From Actinomycetes bacterium (GTDB taxonomy: Bacteria > Actinomycetota > Acidimicrobiia > Acidimicrobiales > JAAEMS01): a stretch of 40,975 bases of DNA. Location: positions 1 to 40,975 of the forward strand of contig JAAEMS010000070.1 in NCBI GenBank assembly GCA_024225275.1, written 5' to 3'. Below the pieces are notes generated by a model. It did not search any database, was not told the origin of the DNA, and worked only from the letters and a program-made list of their open reading frames with translations. Positions 35,001-40,975 of this stretch are shown here, piece by piece; within the stretch, counting starts at the first letter, position 1; the number at the start of each line of letters is the position of its first letter. Position numbers and translations under genes: made by a program.

Positions 35001-35135
35001 GGTGTGGTCGTTCCCGTCGGCGACTTCTTGGTGGTTCTGAGCCCGAGAGCCGGCAATCACCGGCGAGAACGACCTTCAGTTCACACCCATCCGGATCAGG
35101 CCGCCCCGAAATTGGTCCCGCGACCCTGTCGCGGG
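35001..35135. other. Foldable intergenic element between aldolase and acuI (possible structured RNA)
   Basis: Within the 352-nt gap 34909-35260, GGTGTG pairs with CACACC (35001/35082), GTCGTTC with GAACGAC (35007/35067), CGTCGG with CCGGCG (35015/35060, one G-U), and GGTTCT with AGAGCC (35033/35046, one G-U). A separate perfect hairpin, CCCGCGAC-CCT-GTCGCGGG, lies at 35117-35135. The wobble pairs are G-U only if the plus strand is transcribed. I cannot assign it to a known riboswitch class. The remaining gap sequence shows no gene. Confidence 0.35.
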
Positions 35136-35260
35136 TGGGGGGGAACACACCCAGGCCCGGGGGGAGGTGCCGTCTGGCCAGATCAGACAAGGGCTGTGAA
35201 ACTGTTCTCGCCGACTCACCTCAGACCGCCCAGGTCCCAGGCCAACTCGGACAACCCCGC

Positions 35261-36244
<984 letters not shown>

Positions 36245-36293
36245 TTCACACCTCTTGGGTTTGGCGGCACCACCCAAACAGGTGGTGTCGGCG

Positions 36294-36320
36294 AGGCTAG
36301 CCGTCCGCTTCAGCGGACGG
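36294..36320 (-). promoter_or_regulatory. Promoter and perfect palindrome upstream of acuI
   Basis: CCGTCCGC-TTCA-GCGGACGG (36301-36320) is a perfect 8-bp inverted repeat. On the minus strand it is followed at once by C and TAGCCT (36294-36299), a -10 box giving a leader of ~45 nt. A second hairpin (CACCACC/GGTGGTG, 36268-36287) lies in that leader. The palindrome placed against the -10 box looks like a repressor operator, but it could also be a terminator of the TPR gene. Confidence 0.4.
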
Positions 36321-36345
36321 AATTCCCACCTGAGGGCCTCGGGCA

Positions 36346-37407
36346 TCAACCCAGGGCATCGATCCGTTCCGCTGTGTCGGCGAACGAAGAGTCGGCGGCC
36401 AGAACCTGGGCGAAGAGCTGGCGGGCCCGGGCCACATCACCGGCCCGCTCGTGCAGGTCAGCCAGGGCGTAGGCCCGGCGGAGATGATGCTCACCGGGAC
36501 GCTTCGGGAACCGATAGCCCTTGCCCAGCCGGGTGATGGCCTCGGACAACTTGCCCTGGTCGGCCAGAGCGCCAGCAGAGACGATACGACCCTCGGTGGT
36601 GAGCTCGGCCCCCGGAGACGCCTCGCCCAGCTCGGCCCACAGCCTCTCGACCTCACCCCAGTGGCGTAGGGCTCGGTGGCAGTCGGCCAGCACCGGATAC
36701 TGCTCAGTGGAGCCGGTCAGCTCGTAGAAGGCGTCGAGCTCCTTGATGGCCGCGGCCCACCGACCCAGTCGGTAGAGGGTGAGGCCATGGAGCTCACGTA
36801 CCGCAGCCACCGAAGGGGCTTCGTCGGCGAGGGGCTTCAGGATCCTTCGGGCCTCGGGATAGCGCTCGTTGGCGAAGGCGGTGGCGGCCTCGCCCAGGCG
36901 GGTGTGGAGTCGCTTGCCCCTCACCTTGCCGGTGGCCTCCACCAGCTCTCCGTGGGCCTCGGGCGGAGCCTTCAGTTCAACCGGACGGCGGCGGCCGCGC
37001 TTCACAGCATCGGAGGCCCGCTTGCGCACCGGGCCCTCGTCGATCCAGATCTCCTCGCCCGAATCTTGGCGGGGTTTCTCCTCGTAGGGCTGTTTCTCGT
37101 GGCCCTCGTCGGTCCAGCCTTCTTTGACTCGGCCGGCACCCCGGCGGGCTACGCCACCCCAGTCGCGCCGGTCAACGTCGAACTCGTAGCGATCGGCGGG
37201 CTCACTGCTCGAGCGCCGGGAGTCACCGGAGCGGCCCCGGCTGTTGCCTGAGCCACCACCGGAGGATCGTGAACCACCGGGCTTGGGGCCGGACCGGGAG
37301 CCGGAACCGCCAGAACCAGACCGTTTGCCTCCTGTTCCGGAGCGCCGCGGGCCCGACTTGCCGCCCGAGCCGGAGCGGCCACCGGAGGGTTTTGAACGTT
37401 CGGCCAT
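36346..37407 (-). CDS. TPR protein with Gly/Ser/Arg-rich disordered N-terminus
   Basis: The 353-residue protein starts with ~70 residues made almost only of Gly, Ser, Arg and Lys (GGRSGSGGKSGPRR and the like), a disordered RGG-like tail that could bind RNA. A charged linker follows, then TPR-like helices from about residue 165 (HTRLGEAATAFANERYPEAR; LHGLTLYRLGRWAAAIKELD; ADLHERAGDVARARQLFAQV). The position before the HAD/tlyA block matches the TPR gene Rv1691 of M. tuberculosis. ATG 37407 lies 9 nt from a TAGGCT box with no SD. It directly follows the rRNA terminator. Function unknown. Confidence 0.82.
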   Translation of the reverse strand: MAERSKPSGGRSGSGGKSGPRRSGTGGKRSGSGGSGSRSGPKPGGSRSSGGGSGNSRGRSGDSRRSSSEPADRYEFDVDRRDWGGVARRGAGRVKEGWTDEGHEKQPYEEKPRQDSGEEIWIDEGPVRKRASDAVKRGRRRPVELKAPPEAHGELVEATGKVRGKRLHTRLGEAATAFANERYPEARRILKPLADEAPSVAAVRELHGLTLYRLGRWAAAIKELDAFYELTGSTEQYPVLADCHRALRHWGEVERLWAELGEASPGAELTTEGRIVSAGALADQGKLSEAITRLGKGYRFPKRPGEHHLRRAYALADLHERAGDVARARQLFAQVLAADSSFADTAERIDALG

Positions 37408-37416
37408 GAGGGCCAG

Positions 37417-37422
37417 AGCCTA
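37417..37422 (-). promoter_or_regulatory. -10 box (TAGGCT) of the TPR gene
   Basis: TAGGCT on the minus strand ends 9 nt before the ATG of the TPR gene, and no SD is present. It lies 15 nt beyond the T-run of the rRNA terminator, so the TPR gene probably has its own promoter. Confidence 0.4.
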
Positions 37423-37436
37423 TCGGGCCTCTCGGG

Positions 37437-37477
37437 GCAAAACGCAGAGAACCCCTGACCCGAAGGCCAGGGGCTCT
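37437..37477 (-). terminator. Intrinsic terminator of the rRNA operon
   Basis: On the minus strand a 12-bp stem with one G-U pair (AGAGCCCCTGGC with GTCAGGGGTTCT) closes a CTTCGG loop and is followed by CTGCGTTTTG. It starts 11 nt after the 5S gene. Confidence 0.85.
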
Positions 37478-37487
37478 CCAATGAGAA

Positions 37488-37605
37488 ATCCGGCGGCGTC
37501 CTACTCTCCCGGGGCGTCTCCACCCAAGTACCATCGGCGCTGGCAGGCTTAACTTCCGTGTTCGGAATGGGTACGGGTGTGACCCTACCGCTATCGCCAC
37601 CGAAA
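37488..37605 (-). rRNA. rrf: 5S ribosomal RNA
   Basis: The minus strand holds the universal 5S core (CCCATTCCGAACACGGAAG, TTAAGCC, GCCGATGGTACT) and pairing ends TTCGGTGGCG and CGCCGCCGGA. Length ~118 nt. Ends were set from the terminal helix and may be off by 1-3 nt. Confidence 0.95.
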
Positions 37606-37667
37606 CCTTTTGCGACCCCCCGAAGGAGGTCTGCGATCTTTGTCAACGTAGACCTATTGGTCTGGCC

Positions 37668-37702
37668 GTTGAGAAATCCATAGCGAGCACGAGCGTTCGT
37701 AA
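37668..37702 (-). other. 23S rRNA processing stem, 3' arm
   Basis: GTTGAGAA, CATAGCGAGCACGAGC and TTCGTAA on the plus strand pair exactly with the arm at 40791-40827, giving 8+16+7 bp with small internal loops. Such a stem brackets pre-23S rRNA and is the usual RNase III substrate. Confidence 0.75.
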
Positions 37703-40786
<3,084 letters not shown>

Positions 40787-40790
40787 AATA

Positions 40791-40827
40791 TTACGAAGAT
40801 GCTCGTGCTCGCTATGCAGTTCTCAAC
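40791..40827 (-). other. 23S rRNA processing stem, 5' arm
   Basis: TTACGAA, GCTCGTGCTCGCTATG and TTCTCAAC (plus strand) are complementary to 37668-37702, so the two arms bring both 23S ends together in the precursor. Confidence 0.75.
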
Positions 40828-40975
40828 GACCAATTGGTGCAAAACGCACCAAGTCGGCTACTCCTCCAGCGGTGCTGCGTGGTTGCAGCATGGACGCTGG
40901 GGCAGGGAAGCCGACATGGGATCGAAGGGCAGCTCGCGCTGCAACCTTCAAAACAGAAGAGAGGACGGGACTCGA
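40828..40975 (-). other. 16S-23S internal transcribed spacer (partial)
   Basis: This 148-nt piece reaches the right edge. It holds a 7-bp hairpin (TTGGTGC/GCACCAA, 40834-40852) and a nested structure: GTCGGCT/AGCCGAC (40854-40860 with 40910-40916), enclosing CCAGCG/CGCTGG and TGCTGC/GCAGCA. No complete tRNA is present in the part shown. Confidence 0.7.

Noticed and set aside
35070..35260. N-terminal extension of the aldolase or a separate gene in the gap
   Set aside because: The frame has no homology to aldolases, and the SD at 34908 marks the real start.
40959..40975. Possible tRNA T-arm at the right edge (minus strand TCGAGTCCCG)
   Set aside because: It resembles a T-loop, but a U would fall at the discriminator position, no CCA follows, and the rest of the molecule is outside the window.

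Overview
The window reads as a chromosomal segment of a high-GC actinobacterium (Actinomycetota), probably from a deep non-mycelial class such as Acidimicrobiia; the class is an inference from gene content and cannot be proved here. Almost every gene is a core housekeeping gene, and most lie on the minus strand. Starts are often GTG. Neighbouring genes commonly overlap by 4 nt (GTGA or ATGA). Many genes that open a transcription unit have a TAnnnT -10 box 6-9 nt before the start codon and no Shine-Dalgarno (SD) sequence, the pattern of leaderless transcription.

Layout. 1-4371 (minus): a partial PLP decarboxylase, a nucleoside phosphorylase, Der and a PDZ/radical-SAM DUF512 protein in one tight unit. 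4470-5498 (plus): IspH. 5510-10836 (minus): the scpA-scpB-rluB-aroH-tyrA-cmk-plsC unit, covering chromosome condensation, rRNA pseudouridylation, tyrosine/phenylalanine biosynthesis, CMP kinase and a lipid acyltransferase. 10928-16436 (plus): trpS with a terminator, an intergenic region with a possible mini-ORF and repeated operator-like motifs, then an MFS exporter coupled to a large LuxR-family ATPase regulator. 16456-27452 (minus): HD protein, XerD, NUDIX, PyrG, HisC, a second MFS transporter, a PLP aminotransferase, RecN, NadK and TlyA. 27618-29860: a small Lys/Ala-tailed protein (minus), a divergent rhomboid protease and an SDR oxidoreductase (plus). 29877-37407 (minus): HAD phosphatase, KorB/KorA 2-oxoacid:ferredoxin oxidoreductase, class I aldolase, AcuI/YhdH reductase and a TPR protein with a Gly/Ser/Arg-rich N-terminus. 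37437-40975 (minus): the distal part of an rRNA operon, with 5S, 23S and part of the 16S-23S spacer. The 16S gene must lie beyond the right edge.

The order TPR - HAD - small protein - tlyA - nadK - recN - pyrG - NUDIX - xerD - scpA - scpB - rluB - cmk - der follows the Mycobacterium tuberculosis Rv1691-Rv1713 region as I remember it. The mycobacterial steA/mctB pair is replaced here by aminotransferase-MFS-hisC. The parA position is occupied by trpS-MFS-LuxR. The kor, aldolase, acuI, rhomboid and SDR genes are insertions. No prophage, insertion sequence or CRISPR array was seen.

No clear defence or biosynthetic system was found. The least explained parts are the mini-ORF plus terminator between trpS and the MFS gene, a foldable element between the aldolase and acuI, the palindrome before acuI, a short ORF that overlaps the korA start, and the DUF512-Der coupling.
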